NCBI GenBank assembly: GCA_027483745.1
Contig: JAIXTZ010000258.1
Location: 1-7,873, forward strand
Source of the DNA: Lysobacteraceae bacterium
Lineage (GTDB): Bacteria > Pseudomonadota > Gammaproteobacteria > Xanthomonadales > Xanthomonadaceae
DNA length: 7,873 bases
Direction: 5' to 3'
The translations under genes and the position numbers were made by a program. Shown here one piece after another: positions 1 through 6,581 of the stretch. Position 1 is the stretch's first letter; each line of letters opens with the position of its first letter. The notes below the pieces were generated by a model. That model did not search any database and had not been told where the DNA came from. It saw only the letters and a list, made by a program, of their open reading frames with translations.

Positions 1-2063
1 ACCTCGACGCGGATCGGCCAGTCGGCGAAGCGGTCGCGGAAGTTCCGGTAGTGCTGCTCGGCGAGCAGGGTGGTGGGCACCAGCACCGCCACCTGCTTCC
101 CTGCAGCGGCGGCCACGAAAGCGGCGCGCACGGCCACTTCGGTCTTGCCGAAGCCGACGTCGCCGCAGACCACGCGGTCCATCGGTGAGGGCTTGGCGAG
201 GTCGGTGATGACGGCGTCGATCGCGCTGAGCTGGTCGGGCGTTTCCTCGAACGGGAAGGTCGCCGCGAAGGGCTCGTACATGGCGCGGTCGACCGGCAGC
301 GCGAGCCCCGCACGGGCCTGCCGGCGCGCCTGGATCTCCAGCAGCTCGGCGGCGACGTCGCGCACCTTGTCGGCGGCGCGCTTGCGGGCCTTTTCCCACG
401 CCTCGCCGCCGAGGCTGTGCAAGGGCGCATGCTCGATGGAGGCGCCCGAGTAGCGCGAGACGCGCTCCAGCTGGGAAACCGGCACGTAGAGCTTGTCGCC
501 CTTGGCGTACTCGATGACGAGGTACTCGCCGGCCACGCCCCCGGCCTCCAGCACCTCGAGGCCACGGTAGCGGCCGACGCCGTGCTCCTCGTGGACGATC
601 GGCGAACCGACGGCGATCTCGGAGAGGTCCTTGATGATCGCATCCGGGTCGCGCACGCCGCGGCGCGTGCGGCGGCGCGATTGTTCGGCTTTTTCCGGGA
701 ACAGCTGGCGCTCGGTGAGCACCGCGATCGCGGGCTCCGTCAATGCGAAGCCGGCATCGAGCGGCACGACGCCGATGGCGTAGCGGTGATCGCTATCGAG
801 GAAGGCCGCCCAATCCGCGACGGTGGGCGGCTTGAGATCGGCCGCCGCCAGCACGTCGATCAGCGCTTCGCGGCGGCCCGGCGAATCGGCGGCGATCAGC
901 ACGCGCCCCGGATAGCTGGACAGGAACGCCCGCAGTGCGGCGGCCGGCGCTTCGCCCTTGGCGGCGAGCGGCAGGTTGGGCGCCGGCTGCGCATCGAGGG
1001 TGAGGCCCTTCTCGAAGCGCGGGTGCTCCGGCAGCACCTGCTCGATGCGCACGTGCCGGTTGAGTGCGGCGCGCAGCTCGTCGAGGCGCAGCCAGAGGTC
1101 TTCCGGCGGCAGCACCGGACGCTCGATGTCGTGGCGGCGCTGCTCCCAGCGCTGCGCGCATTGGGCGAGCTGCTGCTCGGCCGCCGGCTCCCAGCCGGTA
1201 TCGAGCACCACGAGCGCATTGGCCGGCACGTGGTCGAACAAGCTGGCGGTCCGTTCGAAGAAGAACGGCAGGTAGTACTCGATGCCGGCCGGCGCCTCGC
1301 CCTCCTTCAGGTCCTGCACCAGCGGGCAGCGCCGGGGATTGACGTCGAAGCGGTCGAGCATCGCCTCGCGCGCGCGCTTGCAGCTGGCCTCGTCGAGCGG
1401 GAACTCGCGCGCCGGCAGCAGTTCGATCGCGTCGATGGCGTGCATCGAGCGCTGCGTTTCCGGGTCGAAGCTGCGCAGCGAATCGATCGTGTCGTCGAAC
1501 AGTTCGATGCGGTAAGGCTCGGACGCGCCGGTCGGGAACAGGTCCAGCAGCGCGCCGCGCACGCTGAAGTCGCCCGGGTCGTTCACCTGCGGCACGTGGC
1601 GATAGCCCGCGGCCTGCAGGCGGCGCTTCTCGGCGTCGAGGTCGAGCTTCTGGCCCTTCTTCAGGTCGAGCACATTGCCCGCCACCCATTCCGGCGGTGC
1701 GAGCCTCTGGAGGAGGGTCGAGACCGGCACCACGAGTACGCCGCGCTTCAATGCCGGAAGGCGGTACAGCGCCGCCACACGCTCCGAAATGATGTCTGGG
1801 TGCGGCGAGAACAGGTCGTAGGGCAGGGTTTCCCAGTCCGGGAAATGCAGCACGGGCAGGCCCCGGGCGAGCGATTTCAGGTCCGATTCGAGTCGCAGCG
1901 CGGCGGCCGTGTCGCGCGCCACGGCCACCACCAGGCCGTCGTGCGCCCGCGCGCGTTCGACGATCGCGAGCGCGGCAGCGGTCGGGTTGACGGGGAGGCG
2001 CCAATCGGCGCGCTGCTGGCCGCGGGCGGGGAGCGGCGCGGCGGGAAGGCTGGGGTGCGTCAT
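1..2063 (-). CDS. mfd: Transcription-repair coupling factor Mfd, N-terminal 687 residues (runs off left edge)
   Basis: Mfd recognises RNA polymerase stalled at a DNA lesion, pushes it off using an ATP-driven DNA translocase, and recruits UvrA for nucleotide excision repair. Translating the minus strand from the ATG at 2061-2063 gives an open frame to the window edge. Residues 1 to about 350 are the UvrB-like module, with DWETLPYD at 76-83 followed closely by SPHPDIISER, both typical of Mfd. The CarD-like RNA polymerase interaction domain begins near residue 485 (IVHEEHGVGRYRG at 489-501) and continues through the GEYLVIEYAKGDKLYVPVS stretch. The translocase begins after residue 600, with Walker A GDVGFGKT at 634-641, followed by the VPTTLLAEQHY motif. 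The rest of the helicase and the C-terminal domain lie outside the window; the E. coli protein is about 1150 residues. No good Shine-Dalgarno sequence precedes the start, but the N-terminus aligns well with known Mfd. It follows the GNAT gene on the same strand and may share its transcript. Confidence 0.96.
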   Translation of the reverse strand, partial: MTHPSLPAAPLPARGQQRADWRLPVNPTAAALAIVERARAHDGLVVAVARDTAAALRLESDLKSLARGLPVLHFPDWETLPYDLFSPHPDIISERVAALYRLPALKRGVLVVPVSTLLQRLAPPEWVAGNVLDLKKGQKLDLDAEKRRLQAAGYRHVPQVNDPGDFSVRGALLDLFPTGASEPYRIELFDDTIDSLRSFDPETQRSMHAIDAIELLPAREFPLDEASCKRAREAMLDRFDVNPRRCPLVQDLKEGEAPAGIEYYLPFFFERTASLFDHVPANALVVLDTGWEPAAEQQLAQCAQRWEQRRHDIERPVLPPEDLWLRLDELRAALNRHVRIEQVLPEHPRFEKGLTLDAQPAPNLPLAAKGEAPAAALRAFLSSYPGRVLIAADSPGRREALIDVLAAADLKPPTVADWAAFLDSDHRYAIGVVPLDAGFALTEPAIAVLTERQLFPEKAEQSRRRTRRGVRDPDAIIKDLSEIAVGSPIVHEEHGVGRYRGLEVLEAGGVAGEYLVIEYAKGDKLYVPVSQLERVSRYSGASIEHAPLHSLGGEAWEKARKRAADKVRDVAAELLEIQARRQARAGLALPVDRAMYEPFAATFPFEETPDQLSAIDAVITDLAKPSPMDRVVCGDVGFGKTEVAVRAAFVAAAAGKQVAVLVPTTLLAEQHYRNFRDRFADWPIRVE

Positions 2064-2141
2064 GAGGGCGCGGAGTGTAACGCGGGCCTTCCCGCTCCCT
2101 GCAGGGACCGCGTCAACGCCGCCGCCGCCCAAGTACCGTCG
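2064..2141 (-). other. Gap between GNAT gene and mfd, with two small inverted repeats
   Basis: This 78-base gap holds a 12-base perfect palindrome TCCCTGCAGGGA (2096-2107) and, directly beside it, a 5-bp GC stem with a 4-base loop (2082-2095, GCGGG/CCCGC). Neither is followed by a T-run on either strand, so neither looks like an intrinsic terminator. No convincing promoter was found: a TACACT hexamer (4/6 to the -10 consensus) lies close to the mfd start, but no -35 hexamer is correctly spaced. Read-through from the GNAT gene into mfd is therefore possible. The repeats may be chance in GC-rich DNA. Confidence 0.3.
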
Positions 2142-2690
2142 TTAGGCGATGTCTCGAAGCTGCTTTTCGATGCGGACCAGCCCCGGTTCCTCGGCGGGCA
2201 GCCTGCGGAAGCCCAGTTGCTGGGCAAGGTGCAGCATCTGGGTGTTCTCCTGCAGCACGTCGCCGTAGACGGCGTCGAGGCGCTTTAGCTTGGCCCAGCG
2301 CAGCATCTGCTTCATCAGCAGGGTGCCAAGGCCCTGGTTGGCCAGATAGCGGATCACCAGGATGGCGAAGTCGGCACGCTTCGAACCGGGGTCGATCGCC
2401 GCGCGCACCACGCCACCCACCAGCGCCTTACCGGGGGTGTCCGGCTCGGCCAGCACCAGGGCGAATTGCGTCCGTGGATCGATGTGCGTGAGGCGGCGGG
2501 CCAGCTCGGGACTGAGCGCCGTCAGGGGATGAAGAAAGCGCATCCGTACCTCCTCCGGCGTCAGCAGGGCGAAGCCCGCGCGCAAGGGCTCCGCATCGGC
2601 CGGCAGGATCGGTCGCAGCCAGAGCCGACGCCCGTCGTCGAGCTGTAGCTCCTCTTGCCAGGGTTTGCCCAGGGGTCGTCGGTGGATCAC
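2142..2690 (-). CDS. GNAT-family N-acetyltransferase, related to the acetyltransferase domain of Pat-type protein lysine acetyltransferases
   Basis: Predicted cytoplasmic enzyme of 182 residues that transfers an acetyl group from acetyl-CoA to an unknown amine. The GNAT fold is supported by the acetyl-CoA binding segment YLANQGLGTLLM (115-126, with Q119-G-L-G122) and by the ENTQMLHLAQQLGF helix-strand motif (148-161). The start, with LWLRPILPADAEPLRAGF and RMRFLHP (49-55), resembles the GNAT domain found at the C-terminus of Pat/YfiQ lysine acetyltransferases, but the large acyl-CoA-synthetase-like domain of those proteins is absent. I chose the GTG at 2688-2690 because a full GGAGG lies 7 bases upstream of it. 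An ATG at 2724-2726 would add 13 low-complexity residues and has only a poor ribosome binding site. Fold and family are fairly sure; the substrate is unknown. Confidence 0.82.
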   Translation of the reverse strand: MIHRRPLGKPWQEELQLDDGRRLWLRPILPADAEPLRAGFALLTPEEVRMRFLHPLTALSPELARRLTHIDPRTQFALVLAEPDTPGKALVGGVVRAAIDPGSKRADFAILVIRYLANQGLGTLLMKQMLRWAKLKRLDAVYGDVLQENTQMLHLAQQLGFRRLPAEEPGLVRIEKQLRDIA

Positions 2691-2697
2691 GGCAGCG

Positions 2698-2702
2698 CCT
2701 CC
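2698..2702 (-). promoter_or_regulatory. Shine-Dalgarno site deciding the GNAT start
   Basis: On the minus strand this reads GGAGG, 7 bases before the GTG at 2690. It favours the GTG over the upstream ATG at 2726, which would place this site inside the coding region. Confidence 0.6.
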
Positions 2703-2786
2703 GCTTGAGCGCCCAGACTCGCGCATCCCCGGCCCAAGATCGAGATTACGGAGTGAAGACCTCGGGAGCTCCTAGTCGACACGCTA

Positions 2787-2813
2787 TTGACCAATGTAAT
2801 AACGCGCTATTAC
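2787..2813 (+). promoter_or_regulatory. Candidate sigma70-type promoter for the TrpR-like gene and his operon
   Basis: TTGACC at 2787-2792 matches five of six bases of the -35 consensus TTGACA. TATTAC at 2808-2813 matches four of six bases of TATAAT. The spacer is 15 bases, shorter than the optimal 17. The hexamers lie in the only AT-rich patch of the window. Transcription would start near 2820, leaving only about 4-5 bases before the ATG at 2825, so the message may be nearly leaderless. This agrees with the lack of a recognisable ribosome binding site there. The -10 hexamer lies inside the palindrome at 2795-2814, so a bound repressor would block polymerase. This is inferred from sequence only. 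Confidence 0.45.
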
Positions 2814-2814
2814 A
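2795..2814. promoter_or_regulatory. Palindromic operator, likely the binding site of the adjacent TrpR-like regulator
   Basis: TGTAATAACGCGCTATTACA is a 20-base inverted repeat with 18 of 20 positions symmetric; the single broken pair is A2802/C2807. It is AT-rich at both arms with a CGCG centre and stands out from its GC-rich surroundings. It sits 10 bases before the TrpR-like start codon and covers the candidate -10 box, as expected for an autorepressor. A further copy of one half-site core, CGCTATT, occurs at 2782-2788 in the same orientation as the right arm (2805-2811), so a second regulator dimer might bind next to the first. The symmetry is directly visible; the identity of the bound protein is inferred. 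Confidence 0.65.
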
Positions 2815-2824
2815 GTGGCGGCCC

Positions 2825-3214
2825 ATGAAGCGCCGCCCTGCCCTCGATCTCTCCCTCGCTGCCGTCGCCGCGCCCGTGCCGCCCGGCACATCGGCCGACG
2901 TGCGGCTGGCAGGGCTCGTGGATGCGCTTCGCGCCTTGGAGACCCCGGACGAGCTGCTGCGTTTCCTCGTCGATCTCTGCACCCCCGCCGAGCTCGAGGC
3001 CATGGCCGACCGCTGGGCCGTGGTGCCGGAACTCGCCGAAGGCCGCGCCTACCGCGAGATCCACGACCGCACCGGCGTCAGCGTCACCACCGTGGGCCGC
3101 GTCGCTCGCTGCTTGTCCCTCGGCGCGGGCGGTTACCGCCTCGCCGCCGAACGCCTCGGGCATCTCTCGCCGGGTGCGGCCTTCGCCGTGCCCGGCCACG
3201 AACACACGCCCTGA
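2825..3214 (+). CDS. TrpR/YerC-family DNA-binding regulator heading the his operon
   Basis: A 129-residue cytoplasmic protein of the TrpR-related YerC/YecD family, predicted to be a transcriptional repressor. Residues 34-111 carry the family pattern: [14 protein letters not shown] (51-64), a G-x-x-YREI segment (73-79), a helix-turn-helix across about 74-96 with [15 protein letters not shown], and the terminal GAGGY (100-104). The N-terminal 25 residues and the last 18 look unstructured. The ATG at 2825 was chosen because it starts right after the palindrome and promoter; earlier in-frame codons would force translation through the operator. hisG begins 37 bases after the stop, so the gene is very probably transcribed with the his operon. 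Related regulators linked to his genes have been called HisR. A role as a histidine-responsive autorepressor is likely but inferred. No ligand-binding residue can be assigned from sequence alone. Confidence 0.85.
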   Translation: MKRRPALDLSLAAVAAPVPPGTSADVRLAGLVDALRALETPDELLRFLVDLCTPAELEAMADRWAVVPELAEGRAYREIHDRTGVSVTTVGRVARCLSLGAGGYRLAAERLGHLSPGAAFAVPGHEHTP

Positions 3215-3239
3215 TCCCCCAACCGATTCGCTTTTCCAC

Positions 3240-3243
3240 GGAG
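3240..3243 (+). promoter_or_regulatory. Shine-Dalgarno site of hisG
   Basis: GGAG lies 8 bases before the ATG at 3252. It fixes the hisG start within a longer open frame that begins inside the preceding gene. Confidence 0.6.
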
Positions 3244-3251
3244 CCCGCACC

Positions 3252-4151
3252 ATGCGGACGCACGATCGCCTGCGCATTGCCATCCAGAAATCCGGCCGCC
3301 TCTCGGACCCCGCCCGTGACCTGCTCGCGCGCGCCGGCCTGAGCTTCCGCGAGAGCCGCGACCGCCTGTTCTGCTACGGCGAATCGCTCCCCATCGACCT
3401 GCTCCTCGTCCGCGACGACGACATCCCCGGGCTGATTGCCGAAGGCGTCTGCGACCTCGGCATCGTCGGCCTCAATGTGCTGGCCGAGCAGGACTACGAG
3501 CGCCGCGCGAAGGGCGAGGGCGAGGCGTTCAGCGTCGTGCGCCGCCTCGGTTTTGGCCGCTGCCGCCTGTCGGTGGCGGTGCCGCAGGACTGGGAGTGGC
3601 CCGGCCCGCAGCGCCTCGCCGGCCTGCGCTGTGCCACCAGCTACCCGGCGCTGCTGGCGAAGTGGCTGAGGGACAACGCCGTCGACGCCGAGCCCGTGCT
3701 GCTGTCGGGCTCGGTGGAGATCGCGCCGCGCCTCGGCAAGGCCGAGACCATCTGCGACCTCGTCTCCACCGGCGGCACGCTGGTGGCCAACCAGTTGAAG
3801 GAAGTGGCGGTGATCCTCGAGAGCGAGGCGGTCATCGCCGGCCCCTCGAAGCCGTTCAATGACGAGCGCGAGGCGCTGGCCGACCTGCTGCTGCGTCGCC
3901 TCGACGGCGTGCTGTCGGTGAAGGCCGCGAAGCTGCTGATGATGCAGGCCGAGCGCGCCGCGCTGGGCGAACTGCTGAAGCTGCTGCCGGACGTGGACGC
4001 GCCGCTGGTGACCACGCTCGACGGCGATGGCTCGCGCGTCGCGGTGCAGGCGCTGTGCCGCACGGCGGTGACCTGGCAGCGCCTCGAGGACATGAAGAAG
4101 GCCGGTGCCAGCGCCCTGATGGTGCTGCCGGTCGAGCAGATGCTGGCCTGA
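3252..4151 (+). CDS. hisG: ATP phosphoribosyltransferase, long form
   Basis: Catalyses the committed first step of histidine synthesis, joining ATP and PRPP to give phosphoribosyl-ATP and pyrophosphate in the cytoplasm. The 299-residue product equals the E. coli enzyme in length and aligns throughout: [12 protein letters not shown] (6-17), [16 protein letters not shown] (47-62), [11 protein letters not shown] (67-77), CATSYPALL (127-135) and the PRPP-binding loop [12 protein letters not shown] (169-180). Residues from about 225 to the end form the C-terminal ACT-like domain through which histidine inhibits the long-form enzyme; the end, [13 protein letters not shown], is typical. Because this domain is present, no HisZ partner should be needed. 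The ATG at 3252 has a GGAG site and matches the family N-terminus; the open frame extends upstream but only as overlap with the regulator gene. It lies 37 bases after that gene and 13 bases before hisD. Confidence 0.97.
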   Translation: MRTHDRLRIAIQKSGRLSDPARDLLARAGLSFRESRDRLFCYGESLPIDLLLVRDDDIPGLIAEGVCDLGIVGLNVLAEQDYERRAKGEGEAFSVVRRLGFGRCRLSVAVPQDWEWPGPQRLAGLRCATSYPALLAKWLRDNAVDAEPVLLSGSVEIAPRLGKAETICDLVSTGGTLVANQLKEVAVILESEAVIAGPSKPFNDEREALADLLLRRLDGVLSVKAAKLLMMQAERAALGELLKLLPDVDAPLVTTLDGDGSRVAVQALCRTAVTWQRLEDMKKAGASALMVLPVEQMLA

Positions 4152-4164
4152 GCACGACGATTGG

Positions 4165-5472
4165 ATGACGACCATGAAGACCCTCGACTGGGCCGGGCTT
4201 TCCGCTGACGAGCGCGCTGCTGCGCTCGCGCGGCCGCCCTCGAATTCGAGCGAGGAGCGCATCGCCGCCGTGCAGCGCATCCTCGCGCAGGTGCGCGCCG
4301 ACGGCGACACCGCGCTGCGCGCGCTGACCCGCCGCTTCGACAACGTCGAACTGGAGTCGATCGAGGTGGGCGCCGCCGAGTTCGACGCCGCTGAAGCGGG
4401 CCTCGATCCCGCCCTGCGCGCGGCGATGATCGACGCCAAGTCGCGCCTCGATGCTTGGCACCGCGCCGGCGCGCCGACGGAGTTCGAGATCGATACCGCC
4501 CCGGGCGTGCGCTGCGGCCGCGTGCTGCGCGCCATCGACACCGTCGGCCTGTACGTGCCGGCCGGCTCCGCGCCGCTGCCTTCGACCGCGCTGATGCTCG
4601 GCGTTCCGGCTGCGATCGCCGGCTGCCGCGAGGTCGTGGTGTGCACGCCGCCGCGGGCCGACGGCACGGCCGATCCAGCCGTGCTGGTGGCGGCGCGGCT
4701 TTGCGGCATCCGTCGCGTGTTCACCCTCGGCGGCGCGCAGGCCATCGCCGCGATGGCCTTCGGGACCGAGAGCGTGCCCCGCTGCGACAAGCTGTTCGGC
4801 CCGGGCAATGCCTGGGTGATGCTGGCGAAGTCGCAGGTCACCGCGCTGCCCGATGGTCCCGCCATCGACATGCCGGCCGGCCCGTCCGAGGTGCTGGTCA
4901 TCGCCGATGCGGGTGCGAACGCCGCCTTCGTCGCCGCCGACCTGCTGGCGCAGGCCGAACACGGCCCCGACTCGCAGGTGGTGCTGGTGACCGACAGCGC
5001 GGCCTTCGCCGCCGCCGTCGAAGCCGAAGTGACGGCGCAGGTTGCGCGCCTGCCGCGCGAGGCCATCGCCACCAAGGCGCTCGACTTCGCCCGCCTCATC
5101 GTCGTGCCGACGCTGGACGAGGCCTTCGCGATCAGCAACGCCTACGGCCCCGAGCACCTGATCGTGCAACTGCGCGAACCGCGCGCCTGGCTGCCGAAGA
5201 TCACCTGCGCCGGTTCGATCTTCCTCGGCGATTACGCGCCGGAATCGCTGGGTGACTACTGCTCCGGCACCAACCACGTGCTGCCCACCGGCGGTGCGGC
5301 GCGGGCCTGGAGCGGGGTCTCGGTGGCGAGCTTCCAGCGCAGCATCAGCGTGCAGCAGGTGAGCCGCGAGGGCCTGCGCGCCATCGGGCCCTGCGCCGTC
5401 ACGATGGCCCGCGCGGAGTCGCTCGAAGCCCACGCGCAGTCGGTCGTCCAGCGGCTGGAGGCCTCGGCATGA
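4165..5472 (+). CDS. hisD: Histidinol dehydrogenase
   Basis: Zinc- and NAD-dependent enzyme that performs the last two steps, oxidising L-histidinol through histidinal to L-histidine. At 435 residues it matches the usual length (434 in E. coli). All residues known for catalysis and zinc binding are present with a constant offset of four from E. coli: Q263 and H266 in AQAEHGPDS, the catalytic pair E330-H331 in YGPEHLI, D364 in [17 protein letters not shown], and H423 near the C-terminus. Other family blocks are [15 protein letters not shown] (127-141), [16 protein letters not shown] (186-201), DKLFGPGN (208-215) and [15 protein letters not shown] (234-248). Two starts are possible, ATG at 4165 and ATG at 4174; both have weak ribosome binding sites, and the shorter form beginning MKTLDW is equally plausible. 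The last bases overlap the start of hisC. Confidence 0.96.
   Translation: MTTMKTLDWAGLSADERAAALARPPSNSSEERIAAVQRILAQVRADGDTALRALTRRFDNVELESIEVGAAEFDAAEAGLDPALRAAMIDAKSRLDAWHRAGAPTEFEIDTAPGVRCGRVLRAIDTVGLYVPAGSAPLPSTALMLGVPAAIAGCREVVVCTPPRADGTADPAVLVAARLCGIRRVFTLGGAQAIAAMAFGTESVPRCDKLFGPGNAWVMLAKSQVTALPDGPAIDMPAGPSEVLVIADAGANAAFVAADLLAQAEHGPDSQVVLVTDSAAFAAAVEAEVTAQVARLPREAIATKALDFARLIVVPTLDEAFAISNAYGPEHLIVQLREPRAWLPKITCAGSIFLGDYAPESLGDYCSGTNHVLPTGGAARAWSGVSVASFQRSISVQQVSREGLRAIGPCAVTMARAESLEAHAQSVVQRLEASA
5457..5461 (+). promoter_or_regulatory. Shine-Dalgarno site of hisC inside the end of hisD
   Basis: GGAGG lies 7 bases before the hisC ATG, within the last codons of hisD. With the ATGA overlap it points to translational coupling of the two genes. 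Confidence 0.65.
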
Positions 5473-6572
5473 ACGTGCTCGATCTGGTCCGCGCCGACCT
5501 GCGCGATTTCGGCGGCTACGGCTCGGCGCGCAAGACCGGCCTCAAGGGCCGCGTCTGGCTCAATGCCAATGAGAGCCCGTGGGCCTCGCCGGCCGATCCG
5601 GGGCAGGGCTTGAACCGCTATCCCGAGCCGCAGCCGGCCGCGCTGCGGGCGCGCCTCGCCGCGCTCTACGGCGTGCCCGAGGACAGCCTGCTGATGACGC
5701 GCGGCAGCGACGAAGGCATCGACCTGCTGACGCGCGCGCTCTGCCGCGCCGAACGCGAGGCCGTTCTCGTCGCGCCGCCGGTGTTCGGCATGTACGCCGT
5801 GTCGGCGCGCGTGCAGGGGGCGCCGGTGGTCGAGGTGCCGCTGGTGGACGAGGGCGAGCGCTTCCGTTTCGACGTCGACGCCGCGCTGCGCGCGCTGGAG
5901 CTCTCGGTGGCCAAGGCACCGGTGAAGCTGATCTATGTCTGCTCGCCCTCGAATCCGACCGGTGGCGCCGTGCCGAACGCAGAGCTCGAGCGCCTGCTGC
6001 GCGGCGTGGCCGGGCGGGCGCTGGTCGTGGTGGACGAAGCCTACGGCGAGTACAACGACTCGCCCGGCGCCCTGGCGCTGCGCGAGCGATTCCCGAACCT
6101 TGTCGTGCTGCGCACGCTGTCGAAGGCGTATGCGCTGGCCGGCGCGCGGCTCGGCATCACCATCGGTGACCCTGCGCTGATCCGCGTGCTCGCCGCCATC
6201 GCCCCGCCGTACCCGCTGGCCTCGCCGGCGGTGGCGCTTGCGCTCGACGCCGTTTCGCCGTCGGCCGCCGACGAGGCGAAGCGTCGCGCCGGGCGCATCG
6301 TCGCCGAACGTGGCCGTGTGTCCGAGGCGCTGCGCGGGCTCGACGGCGTGCGCGCCGTCTACGCCTCCGACGCCAACTACCTGCTGGTGCGCTTCGCCGA
6401 TGCCGAGGCCGCCATGCAGGCCTTGCTCGCCGCGGGCGTCGTCGTGCGCGACCAGCGCGCCGCCCCGCAGTTGCAGGACGCCCTGCGCATCACCATCGGC
6501 ACCGCGGAGGAGAACGACGCGATGCTCGCCGCCCTTTCTGCCCTCCGCTCGCGCCTCGCCGCGACCGCCTGA
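5469..6572 (+). CDS. hisC: Histidinol-phosphate aminotransferase
   Basis: Pyridoxal-phosphate enzyme of the class I/II aminotransferase fold that converts imidazole acetol-phosphate and glutamate to L-histidinol phosphate and 2-oxoglutarate. The 367-residue product has [11 protein letters not shown] (31-41), NRYPEPQP (49-56), [11 protein letters not shown] (77-87, cofactor phosphate region), the SNPTGG turn (161-166), [10 protein letters not shown] (186-195, with D189 and Y192 expected to contact the cofactor), and [16 protein letters not shown] (214-229), in which K219 is the Schiff-base lysine. R227 and R340 (ALRITIG) fit substrate-phosphate/carboxylate binding. The ATG overlaps the hisD stop codon (ATGA) and has a strong GGAGG site. 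hisB follows after 9 bases. Operon position between hisD and hisB separates it from other aminotransferases of the same fold. Confidence 0.96.
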   Translation: MNVLDLVRADLRDFGGYGSARKTGLKGRVWLNANESPWASPADPGQGLNRYPEPQPAALRARLAALYGVPEDSLLMTRGSDEGIDLLTRALCRAEREAVLVAPPVFGMYAVSARVQGAPVVEVPLVDEGERFRFDVDAALRALELSVAKAPVKLIYVCSPSNPTGGAVPNAELERLLRGVAGRALVVVDEAYGEYNDSPGALALRERFPNLVVLRTLSKAYALAGARLGITIGDPALIRVLAAIAPPYPLASPAVALALDAVSPSAADEAKRRAGRIVAERGRVSEALRGLDGVRAVYASDANYLLVRFADAEAAMQALLAAGVVVRDQRAAPQLQDALRITIGTAEENDAMLAALSALRSRLAATA

Positions 6573-6581
6573 GATTCCGCC

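Noticed and set aside
793..2004. A 403-codon minus-strand frame inside mfd
   Set aside because: It is another frame of the same strand as mfd. The mfd frame is continuous and matches the family throughout, while this one is Arg/Ala/Gly-rich with no motif.
2064..2110. Promoter or intrinsic terminator between the GNAT gene and mfd
   Set aside because: TACACT and TTGACG hexamers exist, but about 31 bases apart, far from the usual 17. No stem is followed by a T-run.
417..2288. A 623-codon open frame on the plus strand opposite mfd
   Set aside because: It is antisense to a clear Mfd protein and crosses into the end of the GNAT gene. Its composition (Arg, His, Gln, Glu, Leu rich) is what third-position GC bias produces on the opposite strand. 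No domain is recognisable.
2772..2776. CTAGT near 2772, resembling the core of the E. coli trp operator
   Set aside because: Too short, not part of a longer symmetric site, and better symmetry exists at 2795-2814.
2705..2824. Upstream extension of the TrpR-like gene to an ATG near 2705
   Set aside because: The added residues show no family similarity and would place the palindrome and promoter inside the coding region.
3084..5433. Two overlapping minus-strand frames of 684 and 525 codons opposite hisG and hisD
   Set aside because: Antisense shadows of GC-rich genes: low complexity, no family resemblance, and mutually overlapping.
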